7,653 bases of DNA from Nitrospirota bacterium (lineage in GTDB: Bacteria > Nitrospirota > Thermodesulfovibrionia > Thermodesulfovibrionales > JdFR-85): NCBI GenBank assembly GCA_015485235.1, contig WFTX01000242.1, forward strand, positions 1 through 7,653. The letters are read 5' to 3'. The position numbers were made by a program, and so were the translations under genes. The notes beneath the pieces are model-generated. The model had not been told where the DNA came from, made no database searches, and worked only from the letters and a program-made list of their open reading frames with translations. Shown piece after piece: positions 1 through 6,426 of this stretch (position 1 is the stretch's first letter; the number at the start of each line of letters is the position of its first letter).

Positions 1-166
1 ACATTATAATATCTCATCCGCTCGCCTCCGCTCACTGGGCATTTTCAAAGCCTTGCCACCTCCCTGTAATATTATTTTGTACAGAAGTATTTGCAAACCC
101 GAAAAAGGCGAGATAGGACAGGTGGATTGGTATATTGGGCAAGGCTTGTCACTGGTCATTGGTTAT
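1..166. repeat. gene-free flank with mosaic short repeats
   Basis: I see no credible gene here; the only open frame is low-complexity and shows no family resemblance. The stretch contains copies of short words in both orientations. CACTGGGCATT (33-43) recurs as CACTGGTCATT (150-160). AAGCCTTGCC (48-57) is the exact reverse complement of 138-147. AAAGGCGAGA (104-113) is the exact reverse complement of 168-177. The two inverted pairs interleave rather than nest, which fits a mosaic of repeat fragments better than one hairpin. No terminator with a T-tract is evident after the comM stop. Confidence 0.5.
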
Positions 167-271
167 TTCTCGCCTTTCTCGCGTTCATCTCGTCTGTCTC
201 GTTCGCTATCAACGCAACAAACGCAATTAACGCTGATAACGTAGAACCCGGAACGTAGAACGCACAAACGC
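167..271. repeat. degenerate 9-bp then 7-bp periodic repeat
   Basis: Read in 9-base steps from 167, the sequence gives TTCTCGCCT, TTCTCGCGT, TCATCTCGT, CTGTCTCGT, TCGCTATCA, ACGCAACAA, ACGCAATTA, ACGCTGATA, ACGTAGAAC. TCTCG begins at 168, 177, 188 and 197, and AACG begins at 211, 220, 229 and 238. The step then changes to about 7: AAC words at 238, 245, 252, 259 and 267, including AACGTAGAAC twice (238-247 and 252-261). The array ends directly at the comM stop codon. A related array sits just downstream of queC. What it does, if anything, is unknown. Confidence 0.55.
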
Positions 272-1801
272 TCACCCTCCTCTGTCAAGAGAGCGGTACT
301 GGATCGCCTCGGATACATGTTCGGACCTGATCAGGTCCGAGCCCTCAAGGTCTGCTATGGTCCGGGAGACCTTCAATATCCTTGAGTAAGCCCTGGCGCT
401 CAGGCTCATCTTCTCCATGGCCGATTCGAGTATATTCCGTGCCTGATCATCAAGCCTGCAGAACTTCCTGATATGGCGTGTATGCATCTGGCCGTTACAG
501 TAAATCCTCTCTTCCCTGTACCGCTTGACCTGGATCTCCCTTGCCTTCATTACCCGTTCCCGGATTGTCTCCGAGTTCTCGGCAGGCAGGTCGCTTGAGA
601 GTTTGCTGTAGTCCACTGCAGGCACCTCGATATGGATGTCTATCCTGTCAAGGAGGGGGCCTGATATCTTCCTCCTGTACCTCTGTATCTGTGATGGCGT
701 ACAGACACACTGCTTCCTCTCATCCCCCCAGTGGCCACAGGCACAGGGGTTCATCGCCCCGACGAGCATGAAGGATGAGGGAAAAGAGACGGAGGCAACA
801 GCCCTGGAGACAGTCACCTCACCGTTTTCTATGGGCTGCCGGAGGACCTCAAGGACATTCCGCTTGAACTCGGGAAGTTCATCCAGAAAGAGGACCCCGT
901 TATGAGCCAGTGAGACCTCGCCGGGCCGGGGGTACTGTCCACCGCCGATCAGGGCAACATCAGAGATGGTATGGTGGGGCGTTCTGAAGGGCCTTGTTGC
1001 AAGCAGGGCATGATCTGAGTTCAGCACACCGGCAACGCTGTGGATCTTGGTCGTCTCAAGGGCCTCCTCGAAGGTCATGTTCGGAAGGATCGTCGGGAGT
1101 CTCCTGGCAAGCATGGTCTTTCCTGAGCCAGGGGGTCCGATCATCAGGATATTATGCCCGCCTGCTGCGGCAACCTCTATCGCCCTCTTTGCATGCTCCT
1201 GCCCCTTCACCTCGGAAAAGTCCGCATCATATCTTGACGCCCTCTTCAGAATCTCTGAAAGGTCTATCCTGTAAGGTGCCAGGTCCTTCTCAGCCCTCAG
1301 GAACTCCGCCACCTCGATCAGGGATTCCAGGCCGTAAACAGGTATCCCATCGACAACCGCTGCCTCAGGGGCATTGTCCACAGGGATGATTATCCCCCTG
1401 AGCCCCATCTCCCTTGCCCTCAGGGCGATAGGGAGGCTCCCCTTCACGGGTTTGAGCCTTCCGTCAAGGGAGAGTTCACCGGTAATCATGTATCTGTCAA
1501 TGCCATCGGCAGGTATAACACCTTCAGAGGCGAGGATCCCCACGGCAATGGGGAGGTCAAAGGCAGAGCCCTCCTTTTTCAGATCGGCCGGTGCCATATT
1601 GATGGTCACCTGCTTGAAGGGAAAGATGAAGCCGGAATTCTTCAGTGCTGCCCGCACCCTGTCCCGGCTCTCCTTCACAGCAGTATCAGGAAGCCCCACA
1701 AGGGAGAAATGGGGAAGTCCCCTGTTGGTGATATCCACCTCAACCTCAACAGGGGCTGCATCAATCCCTACAAGGGTTGCACTCAACACCTTGGAAAGCA
1801 T
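272..1801 (-). CDS. comM: YifB/ComM family Mg-chelatase-like AAA+ ATPase
   Basis: A cytoplasmic AAA+ ATPase of the YifB/ComM family. ComM in naturally transformable bacteria is a hexameric branch-migration helicase that helps integrate incoming DNA; in many other bacteria its role is unclear. From the ATG at 1801 the protein is 509 residues, normal for the family. The N-terminal third is the Lon-S16-like ChlI domain (about 8-130). The AAA+ core follows, with Walker A GPPGSGKT at 222-229, the RTPHHT motif near 273-278, Walker B VLFLDE at 303-308, a four-cysteine element at C353, C355, C365 and C367, and LDRIDIHIEVP near 384-394. A C-terminal Mg-chelatase domain closes it. An in-frame TTG at 1837 would add 12 residues, but family members start near MLSKVLSATLVGIDA, and the likely promoter places transcription start at about 1801, so I chose the ATG. 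It is transcribed divergently from the transglycosylase gene. No other competence gene is in the window. Confidence 0.95.
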   Translation of the reverse strand: MLSKVLSATLVGIDAAPVEVEVDITNRGLPHFSLVGLPDTAVKESRDRVRAALKNSGFIFPFKQVTINMAPADLKKEGSAFDLPIAVGILASEGVIPADGIDRYMITGELSLDGRLKPVKGSLPIALRAREMGLRGIIIPVDNAPEAAVVDGIPVYGLESLIEVAEFLRAEKDLAPYRIDLSEILKRASRYDADFSEVKGQEHAKRAIEVAAAGGHNILMIGPPGSGKTMLARRLPTILPNMTFEEALETTKIHSVAGVLNSDHALLATRPFRTPHHTISDVALIGGGQYPRPGEVSLAHNGVLFLDELPEFKRNVLEVLRQPIENGEVTVSRAVASVSFPSSFMLVGAMNPCACGHWGDERKQCVCTPSQIQRYRRKISGPLLDRIDIHIEVPAVDYSKLSSDLPAENSETIRERVMKAREIQVKRYREERIYCNGQMHTRHIRKFCRLDDQARNILESAMEKMSLSARAYSRILKVSRTIADLEGSDLIRSEHVSEAIQYRSLDRGG

Positions 1802-1808
1802 TCCTAAA

Positions 1809-1837
1809 ATTATAGTAATGACCGGCCTAAAATTCAA
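1809..1837 (-). promoter_or_regulatory. sigma70-type promoter of comM
   Basis: On the minus strand a TTGAAT -35 box (1837 to 1832) and a perfect TATAAT -10 box (1814 to 1809) are separated by exactly 17 bases. Only seven bases, TTTAGGA, lie between the -10 box and the ATG at 1801. Transcription should therefore begin at or next to the start codon, giving a leaderless or nearly leaderless comM mRNA. The AGGA directly abutting the ATG is too close to serve as a ribosome binding site. This is predicted from sequence only. Confidence 0.6.
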
Positions 1838-1844
1838 GTCTGAT

Positions 1845-1873
1845 TTGACAAAACACTCCGGGATGGAGAAAAT
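1845..1873 (+). promoter_or_regulatory. possible sigma70 promoter of the transglycosylase
   Basis: A consensus TTGACA (1845-1850) lies 17 bases upstream of GAAAAT (1868-1873), which matches TATAAT at four of six positions. Start of transcription would be near 1880, leaving about a 30-base leader before the GTG at 1910. The left arm of the inverted repeat overlaps the -35 box and the right arm covers the predicted start site. The -10 box is weak, so the call is tentative. Confidence 0.4.
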
Positions 1874-1891
1874 ATCCTGGAGTGTTTTGTC
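1847..1891. repeat. 13-bp perfect inverted repeat in divergent spacer
   Basis: GACAAAACACTCC at 1847-1859 is repeated exactly as its reverse complement at 1879-1891, 19 bases apart. In RNA the pairing could continue inward to 1865/1873 with two G-U pairs, leaving a 7-base loop (1866-1872). Arm centres are 32 bp apart, close to three helical turns. It lies between the comM and transglycosylase promoters and ends three bases before the latter's Shine-Dalgarno sequence. A two-site operator is the simplest reading. A transcript initiated from the predicted plus-strand promoter would lack the left arm, so an RNA hairpin would need transcription from further upstream. Confidence 0.7.
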
Positions 1892-1893
1892 TG

Positions 1894-1900
1894 AAAGGAG
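1894..1900 (+). promoter_or_regulatory. ribosome binding site fixing the GTG start
   Basis: AAAGGAG lies nine bases before the GTG at 1910. It supports this rare start codon over the internal ATG 36 codons later, which would remove the signal peptide. Confidence 0.75.
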
Positions 1901-1909
1901 TTATCAATA

Positions 1910-3328
1910 GTGCCTTTTTTGCCTGAAAATCGCATATCTCCATCTCGAGCCAGGCTCAGGCAGGTCATCTTCCTTACCTGTCTGACCATACTCTTTCTGC
2001 CCGCCCTTGCAAAGGGTATGTCTCTGCTCACACCGGAAGAGATATTCCCTCTCAAGATTGATGGCCTTCAGTATGAGGTGCCTGCCCTTGTCCTTGAAGG
2101 TCCCTCTCTGGATGATAAGGACGTAAAAACACCGGAACCTCTGACTGAGGAGGCCGGCAGAGAGAGGGATTATGTCATCCTGACCGCCTACGACAGGGAT
2201 GCATCCGTAAGAAGGATGGTGGAGAAGCAGATCAACCTCTACCTTACCACGAGGAGAAAGACCTTCCAGAAATGGCTTGAGCGTTCCGGAAGGTTCCAGT
2301 CACTGATACGCGATGTCCTTGAAGAAGAGGGCCTTCCCCCTGACCTGGTCTACCTGCCCCTGATTGAGAGCGGTTACAGGCTCTCGGCAAGGTCCAGGGC
2401 GAGGGCGGTCGGTCCCTGGCAGTTCATAGCTGCAACGGCAAAGCGCTATGGTCTCAGGATCAATTACTGGCTGGACGAAAGAAGGGACCCTGTGAAAGCT
2501 ACCAGGGCCGCCTCAAGATACCTGCGGGACCTTTATCAAGATTTCCAGTCCTGGCCCCTCGCCCTTGCAGCGTACAATGCCGGTGAGGGAAGGATCCGGT
2601 ATGCCATCAGGAAGGGAAAGACCGACGATTACTGGAAGCTCGCCCGTTCCCGCCGGTACCTGAAGAGGGAGACGCGGTACTATGTCTCCAGGTTCATTGC
2701 CGCAGGCATGATAGCAGCAGATCCTGAAAAGTACGGCTTTCTCGACCTTGATTATCATGAGCCCTTCAGGTTTGACGAGGTAAAGATCTCAAGCCCTGTC
2801 TCTCTCTCCTTTGTCGGGCGGTGCACAGGGACTGATACAGAGACCATCAGGCGGTTGAACCCCGAACTGAAGCGATGGTGTACTCCTCCGGACTTCAAGA
2901 GCTATACATTGAGGGTCCCCGAGGGAAAGGCCGGGGAGTTCCTCTCCTGCTACCGGAAGGCCTCTCCTCGCGAGCGGATGCCCAGGATACCCTATATCGT
3001 AAAAAAGGGCGACACCCTTTACGAGATTGCAAAGAGATACAGGATACCACGAAAGGAACTCTACAGCATGAACAGGGGGGTAAACCCGAGGAGGCTCAGG
3101 CCGGGAATGATGATCTTTCTCCCTCCCTCAGAAAGCCGGATAAGCAGCATATCCAGAACCGCATCAGACCCCGGCCTTGTTCCGTATACAATCAGAAAGG
3201 GCGATACCCTCTCCGGGATAGCCAGACGCTACGGCGTAAAGACCAGGCAGATCCTGGCCCTGAACAGGACCATCCATCCCCGGCGGCTCCGCCCTGGTTC
3301 TGTTATTTACCTTCCTCCTTCTGAGTAG
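1910..3328 (+). CDS. mltD: MltD-like lytic transglycosylase with LysM modules
   Basis: A secreted lytic transglycosylase (GH23/SLT fold) expected to cleave the MurNAc-GlcNAc bond of peptidoglycan in the periplasm with 1,6-anhydro product formation. The 472-residue protein starts with a basic stretch and a hydrophobic segment (about 19-31), with an AXA cleavage site A32-L33-A34 before K35. The SLT domain spans about 126-235, with catalytic Glu153 in PLIESGY, then GPWQF (168-172) and AYNAGEGR (221-228). A degenerate LysM-like stretch (about 294-338) precedes two clear LysM modules (361-406 and 424-470), each with a KGDTL core and an ending of RRLRPG then FLPP or YLPP; these bind glycan chains. 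E. coli MltD is a lipoprotein, but here the only early cysteine (C24, FLTC) is a poor lipobox, so release by signal peptidase I is more likely. The GTG start has a good ribosome binding site. The 3' end overlaps the convergent TPR gene by 26 bases. Confidence 0.93.
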   Translation: MPFLPENRISPSRARLRQVIFLTCLTILFLPALAKGMSLLTPEEIFPLKIDGLQYEVPALVLEGPSLDDKDVKTPEPLTEEAGRERDYVILTAYDRDASVRRMVEKQINLYLTTRRKTFQKWLERSGRFQSLIRDVLEEEGLPPDLVYLPLIESGYRLSARSRARAVGPWQFIAATAKRYGLRINYWLDERRDPVKATRAASRYLRDLYQDFQSWPLALAAYNAGEGRIRYAIRKGKTDDYWKLARSRRYLKRETRYYVSRFIAAGMIAADPEKYGFLDLDYHEPFRFDEVKISSPVSLSFVGRCTGTDTETIRRLNPELKRWCTPPDFKSYTLRVPEGKAGEFLSCYRKASPRERMPRIPYIVKKGDTLYEIAKRYRIPRKELYSMNRGVNPRRLRPGMMIFLPPSESRISSISRTASDPGLVPYTIRKGDTLSGIARRYGVKTRQILALNRTIHPRRLRPGSVIYLPPSE

Positions 3329-4097
3329 AAGAACCTGCTTTGCTCCCGGATTTTTTGCCTTCAGAGGCGGACGGGTTTTTCTTTTTGTTCTTTCCGGATT
3401 CCTGCTTTTTCTCCTCTGCAGCAGTCTTTGCCTGGGCAATCTTGAAATAAGGTGACTCAGGATACTCCATCTTGAGGCTGTCAAAATACTTTCTTGCCTC
3501 TTCCTTCTGTCCGAGTTCCTCATAGATCCTGCCCAGTTCATAGAGGGCGACGTCCTTGAGATAGGGTGTGCCTTCCAGTTCGGCAAGGGTCTTGAACTCC
3601 TTGATAGCTCCTTCCCTGTCACCGGCCTCCAACTTCATCAGCCCGAGCCTGTAGTAGGCAAGGGGCCTGATCTCACGGTCTGAGGGAAATTTCTTGATAA
3701 TGGTCTCCAGTGTCCTCCGGGAATCGTCCTTTTTCCCCAGTTTATACTCGGTCAGGGCCTTGTAGTAGAGCCTTGTGGGAGTAGCCTTTTTGGAGACCGC
3801 TTCATCAAAGAACTCGAGGGCCTTCTCAAGGCGTTCCTTTTCATCCATCCCCTTATCACCGAGGTTGCTGTAAAGCCTGAAGCCCTTGTACTCAAGGCTT
3901 GCCGCCTTTTCTGCAGAGTTCTTCCAGACGTATACTCCCAGAAAAATCCCTATGGCAAGAACCAGCACCAGCCCTATTGCAAGGTGGACAAACCGGCTGT
4001 TGTTCTCATAATACTCAACAAGTCGCTGATAAAAGGAGAGGACCTCTTCCTGTGCAGCAGACTTCTTCTTCACCCGCTTCTTGATAGGTTTCGGCAT
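3303..4097 (-). CDS. membrane-anchored TPR protein (YfgM/BamD-like architecture)
   Basis: A 264-residue protein I recognise by architecture, not by name. A very basic N-terminus (PKPIKKRVKKK) and a short helical stretch precede one transmembrane segment (about 36-58). The charge pattern predicts the N-terminus in the cytoplasm and the bulk outside. The rest holds TPR-like helical pairs: about 68-100 (weak), 107-138, 144-175 and 181-213, with family signatures such as YYRLGLMKLEAGDREGAIKEF and ALYELGRIYEELGQKEEARKYF. A Lys/Ser/Gly-rich, probably disordered tail runs from about 226. YfgM (SecYEG-associated) and BamD-type lipoproteins share parts of this plan; no lipobox is present here, so YfgM-like is the nearer comparison. 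The ATG is preceded by AAGGAGG (4111 to 4105) at seven bases. It is the last gene of the operon, 48 bases after the PHP gene, and its last eight codons overlap the transglycosylase gene on the other strand. Confidence 0.85.
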   Translation of the reverse strand: MPKPIKKRVKKKSAAQEEVLSFYQRLVEYYENNSRFVHLAIGLVLVLAIGIFLGVYVWKNSAEKAASLEYKGFRLYSNLGDKGMDEKERLEKALEFFDEAVSKKATPTRLYYKALTEYKLGKKDDSRRTLETIIKKFPSDREIRPLAYYRLGLMKLEAGDREGAIKEFKTLAELEGTPYLKDVALYELGRIYEELGQKEEARKYFDSLKMEYPESPYFKIAQAKTAAEEKKQESGKNKKKNPSASEGKKSGSKAGSSTQKEEGK

Positions 4098-4145
4098 TCC
4101 TGTTCCTCCTTCTCTATATTCAGGTTCAGCATTGAGAGTTTGCGG

Positions 4146-4787
4146 TCAGACTCCAGCGAGTTCCCCGGCTGTTGAAAATATCCTTTTCACCCAGGCCTCA
4201 TCCAGGCCTGCCGCCCTGATGATGGTCTCCGCAATATCCCTTGTAACAAGATCGCCCGGCGCATGGGCATCTGTATTCACTACCAGTCTGGCCTCATACC
4301 GTTCTGCCAGACGTCCGACATGCCCGTTTGCAAGGCTGTGGCCTTTCCTCCCGCTCAGTTCCAGGGTGATACCCCTCTCAGCCGCCAGTTTTACATCCTC
4401 CTCAGCAATCAGTCCGGGATGGGCAAGTATGTCAACGCCTGCCTCGATGGCGGCCCTGTTTGTGCCCTCTGCCACCGGCTCAACTATTGTCTCCCCATGG
4501 ACAAGAACCAGCTCGGCCCCTAATTCCCTTGCCTTCTCTACCAGGAAGGGGATCTGCCGGGGATGCACATGGGTGAGTTCCGCCCCGGGAATCACCCTCA
4601 CAGGCTGGAGTTCATTGAGGTCCCGGGCGACACGGACTATCCGGGGTATGATGAAGTCCATGTTCGAGGAGTCCATGTGGTCTGTAATCGCAATGGCCCG
4701 ATACCCCCGGACCTCCGCCCTCCGGACAAGCTCGGCAGGTATCAGTTCCCCGTCACTGAAGAGGCTATGGGTATGAAGGTCTATCAT
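4146..4787 (-). CDS. PHP-domain phosphoesterase, histidinol-phosphatase-like
   Basis: A 213-residue PHP-fold metal-dependent phosphoesterase, probably trinuclear. Expected ligands are all visible: HTHSLFSDG with H5, H7 and D12; TDH with H37; GAEL with E70; VHGET with H97; AHPG with H123; and NTDAH with D173 and H175. It is shorter than typical HisK/HisJ histidinol phosphatases and consists of the PHP domain alone. Annotation pipelines commonly name such proteins histidinol-phosphatase family, but substrates in the PHP superfamily also include nucleotides and RNA ends, and no his gene is nearby, so the substrate is open. The ATG overlaps the pyrE stop in an ATGA arrangement (4784-4787), implying translational coupling with pyrE. 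No strong ribosome binding site of its own is visible, which agrees with coupling. Confidence 0.9.
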   Translation of the reverse strand: MIDLHTHSLFSDGELIPAELVRRAEVRGYRAIAITDHMDSSNMDFIIPRIVRVARDLNELQPVRVIPGAELTHVHPRQIPFLVEKARELGAELVLVHGETIVEPVAEGTNRAAIEAGVDILAHPGLIAEEDVKLAAERGITLELSGRKGHSLANGHVGRLAERYEARLVVNTDAHAPGDLVTRDIAETIIRAAGLDEAWVKRIFSTAGELAGV

Positions 4788-5359
4788 AATGGGTCTGCCT
4801 GTATTATATCATTAATGGTCAGGATCGAATAAAAGGGATAGCCCCTCTGTTCAATGTTCTCCCGGCCCTTTTCCTCACACCTGTCAAGCAGTGCCACCAC
4901 AGCCAGTATCCTGAGCCCGAACCTCTCTGCAGCGTCTATCGCCTTCAGTGTGGAGCCGCCTGTTGTCACCACGTCCTCAAGAATCACCACAGGGTCACCG
5001 GGCCGCACATTCCCTTCAACCTGCTGGCCCGTCCCGTGGGCCTTGGGCTCCTTCCTGATCACAAAGGCCTCTATCGGGGCACCCTTTTCAAAGGAATGCA
5101 TGGCAACAGCCATCGCAATGGGGTCGGCGCCAAGGGTCAGGCCCCCGGCAGCCACGGGATCAAGTCCTTCCTCCCTTATCTTTTCATAGACAAGCCTGCC
5201 CACTATGTGAAGGCCTTCAGGCGTATAGTTCACCTGCTTGAGGTTGAAATAGTAGTTGCTCATCTTGCCTGACGAGAGGCAGAAGACCGGCTCCTTGCTG
5301 AACCTGTATGCCCGCTCCCTTATCAGTTCTATCAACCTCTGCTTAGGATCCGGATTCAT
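4784..5359 (-). CDS. pyrE: orotate phosphoribosyltransferase
   Basis: Catalyses transfer of ribose 5-phosphate from PRPP to orotate to form OMP, the fifth step of de novo UMP synthesis, in the cytoplasm. The 191-residue length is normal. SSGKMSNYYFNLKQV (29-43) is the N-terminal orotate/PRPP region. The mobile catalytic loop is RKEPKAHG (102-109). The PRPP-binding signature VVILEDVVTTGGS lies at 124-136, with the two acidic residues E128 and D129. The ATG is preceded by AGGGG (5371 to 5367) at seven bases, lying within the last codons of the epimerase gene, whose stop codon is only three bases upstream. The 3' end overlaps the PHP gene by four bases. Co-transcription with a UDP-sugar-type epimerase is reasonable, since UMP feeds the UDP-sugar pool, but that link is inferred. 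Confidence 0.96.
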   Translation of the reverse strand: MNPDPKQRLIELIRERAYRFSKEPVFCLSSGKMSNYYFNLKQVNYTPEGLHIVGRLVYEKIREEGLDPVAAGGLTLGADPIAMAVAMHSFEKGAPIEAFVIRKEPKAHGTGQQVEGNVRPGDPVVILEDVVTTGGSTLKAIDAAERFGLRILAVVALLDRCEEKGRENIEQRGYPFYSILTINDIIQADPL

Positions 5360-5362
5360 TCT

Positions 5363-6325
5363 CTATCCCCTCTCCTCTTCTAATTCATATCTGACCGTCT
5401 CTTCAAGGCCCCTCCTGATATCAAACTCCGGAGACCATCCAAGTACGGTCTCCGCCTTTCTGCAGTCAAGGGCGCTCCTTCTCAGGTCCCCGGGCCTGGC
5501 CGGTCCCTTCAGGGGGTGATCAAACCGATCATCCTCTGCATATCCATATTTCCGCATGATAGCCAGTATTTCACGATAGAGCGCACCTGTTGACGTCTCC
5601 CTGGTGGTCCCTATATTTATCACCTCACCACCACCCTTTGTGAGGGCCTCGATATTAGCCCTCACCACATCTCCTACATAGCAGTAGTCCCTCGTCATCC
5701 CGTCAGGTGCATCAGGGTAGTGATAGATTGTGGGAACATCTCCTTTTCTCAGTTTCTCCATGAATATGGCCACAACCCCGGCCTCGCCATGAGGCACCTG
5801 GCGCGGGCCATAGATGTTTGCATACCGGAGCACTGTAAAGTCCAGTCCATGCTGGGCGTGATAAAATTTCAGATAGACCTCGGATGTCAGCTTTGTAATA
5901 GCATAGGGCGACATGGGATCAGGCGATGCCTCCTCTGAAGCAGGAAGATCCTCCTTCTCACCATAGACAGCCCCTCCAGTGGATATGAAGATGAACTTCC
6001 TGACGCCGAAGCGGATCGAGTTCTCAAGGAGGTTCAGCAGTCCCATCACATTCACATCAGCATCAAACTGCGGGTCTTCCACCGAGGCGGGAACGGACAT
6101 CTGGGCTGCATGATGATTCACGATATCAGGTCTCTCAAGCTCGAAGACCTTGCTCAGTTCCTCGGACCTGATGTCAAGGAGGTAGAACTTCGCCGCAGGA
6201 TTGATGTTTTCTGTCCGTCCTGTATAAAGATTGTCAACAACAATGACCTCGTGACCCTCCCGGATGTATCCATCCACCACATTGGAGCCTATAAAGCCTG
6301 CACCACCTGTAACGAGTATCTTCAT
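5363..6325 (-). CDS. GalE-like NAD-dependent epimerase/dehydratase
   Basis: An extended short-chain dehydrogenase/reductase of 320 residues acting on a nucleotide sugar. The NAD-binding Rossmann motif TGGAGFIG is at 6-13, with D31 at the end of the second strand to hold the adenosine ribose. The catalytic set is the ISTGG serine/threonine (115-116) and YAITK with Y141 and K145. RYANIYGPRQ (167-176) and TRDYCYVGDV (211-220) are typical of UDP-glucose/UDP-GlcNAc 4-epimerases and relatives. I therefore favour a GalE/Gne-type UDP-hexose 4-epimerase feeding envelope polysaccharide, but dehydratases of the same family cannot be excluded. The ATG has AAGGAG (6337 to 6332) six bases upstream. It is the first gene of the four-gene minus-strand operon and is divergent from the ZIP transporter gene. 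Confidence 0.92.
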   Translation of the reverse strand: MKILVTGGAGFIGSNVVDGYIREGHEVIVVDNLYTGRTENINPAAKFYLLDIRSEELSKVFELERPDIVNHHAAQMSVPASVEDPQFDADVNVMGLLNLLENSIRFGVRKFIFISTGGAVYGEKEDLPASEEASPDPMSPYAITKLTSEVYLKFYHAQHGLDFTVLRYANIYGPRQVPHGEAGVVAIFMEKLRKGDVPTIYHYPDAPDGMTRDYCYVGDVVRANIEALTKGGGEVINIGTTRETSTGALYREILAIMRKYGYAEDDRFDHPLKGPARPGDLRRSALDCRKAETVLGWSPEFDIRRGLEETVRYELEEERG

Positions 6326-6379
6326 TCAACGCTCCTTTTTAATCGTTTCTTTCACCGGGCTCATGAAAAAACAACCGGG

Positions 6380-6398
6380 AATAATGATAACATATACA
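6380..6398. promoter_or_regulatory. weak Fur/Zur-like A/T-rich site before ZIP gene
   Basis: The 101-base spacer between the divergent epimerase and ZIP genes holds AATAATGATAAC followed by ATATACA. Against the classic 19-bp Fur box it matches 12 of 19 positions: ten consecutive in the left half, only two in the right. Its place just upstream of a metal transporter makes metalloregulation worth testing, but the site is A/T-rich and half-matched, so chance is a real alternative. I could not find a clear -35/-10 pair for either gene in this spacer. Confidence 0.2.
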
Positions 6399-6426
6399 GT
6401 CTCTTAAAGTGATGAAATGACCTGAT

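Noticed and set aside
53..244. 63-codon plus-strand open frame in the left flank
   Set aside because: It runs through the periodic repeats, translates to low-complexity Ser/Thr/Gln-rich sequence and has no ribosome binding site.
1..271. Remnant of an insertion sequence with terminal repeats
   Set aside because: No transposase fragment and no matching terminal inverted repeats with target duplication were found.
1802..1837. TTG at 1837 as comM start
   Set aside because: It lies within the -35 box, would add 12 residues not expected in the family, and would be absent from a transcript starting near 1801.
1374..1910. 178-codon open frame opposite comM
   Set aside because: comM on the other strand is a certain gene with intact motifs; this frame is Ser/Pro/Arg-rich and matches nothing I recognise.
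1970..1984. Lipobox in the transglycosylase N-terminus
   Set aside because: The only early cysteine (C24, in FLTC) sits inside the hydrophobic core with Thr at -1; the AXA site at 32-34 fits signal peptidase I better.
2875..3324. 149-codon plus-strand frame inside the transglycosylase gene
   Set aside because: It is a shifted reading of the LysM region; the two clear LysM modules belong to the main frame.
4081..4776. 231-codon open frame opposite the PHP gene
   Set aside because: It is long, but it shadows a gene with every PHP metal ligand in place; its Ser/Ala/Arg-rich translation is typical of an antisense frame.
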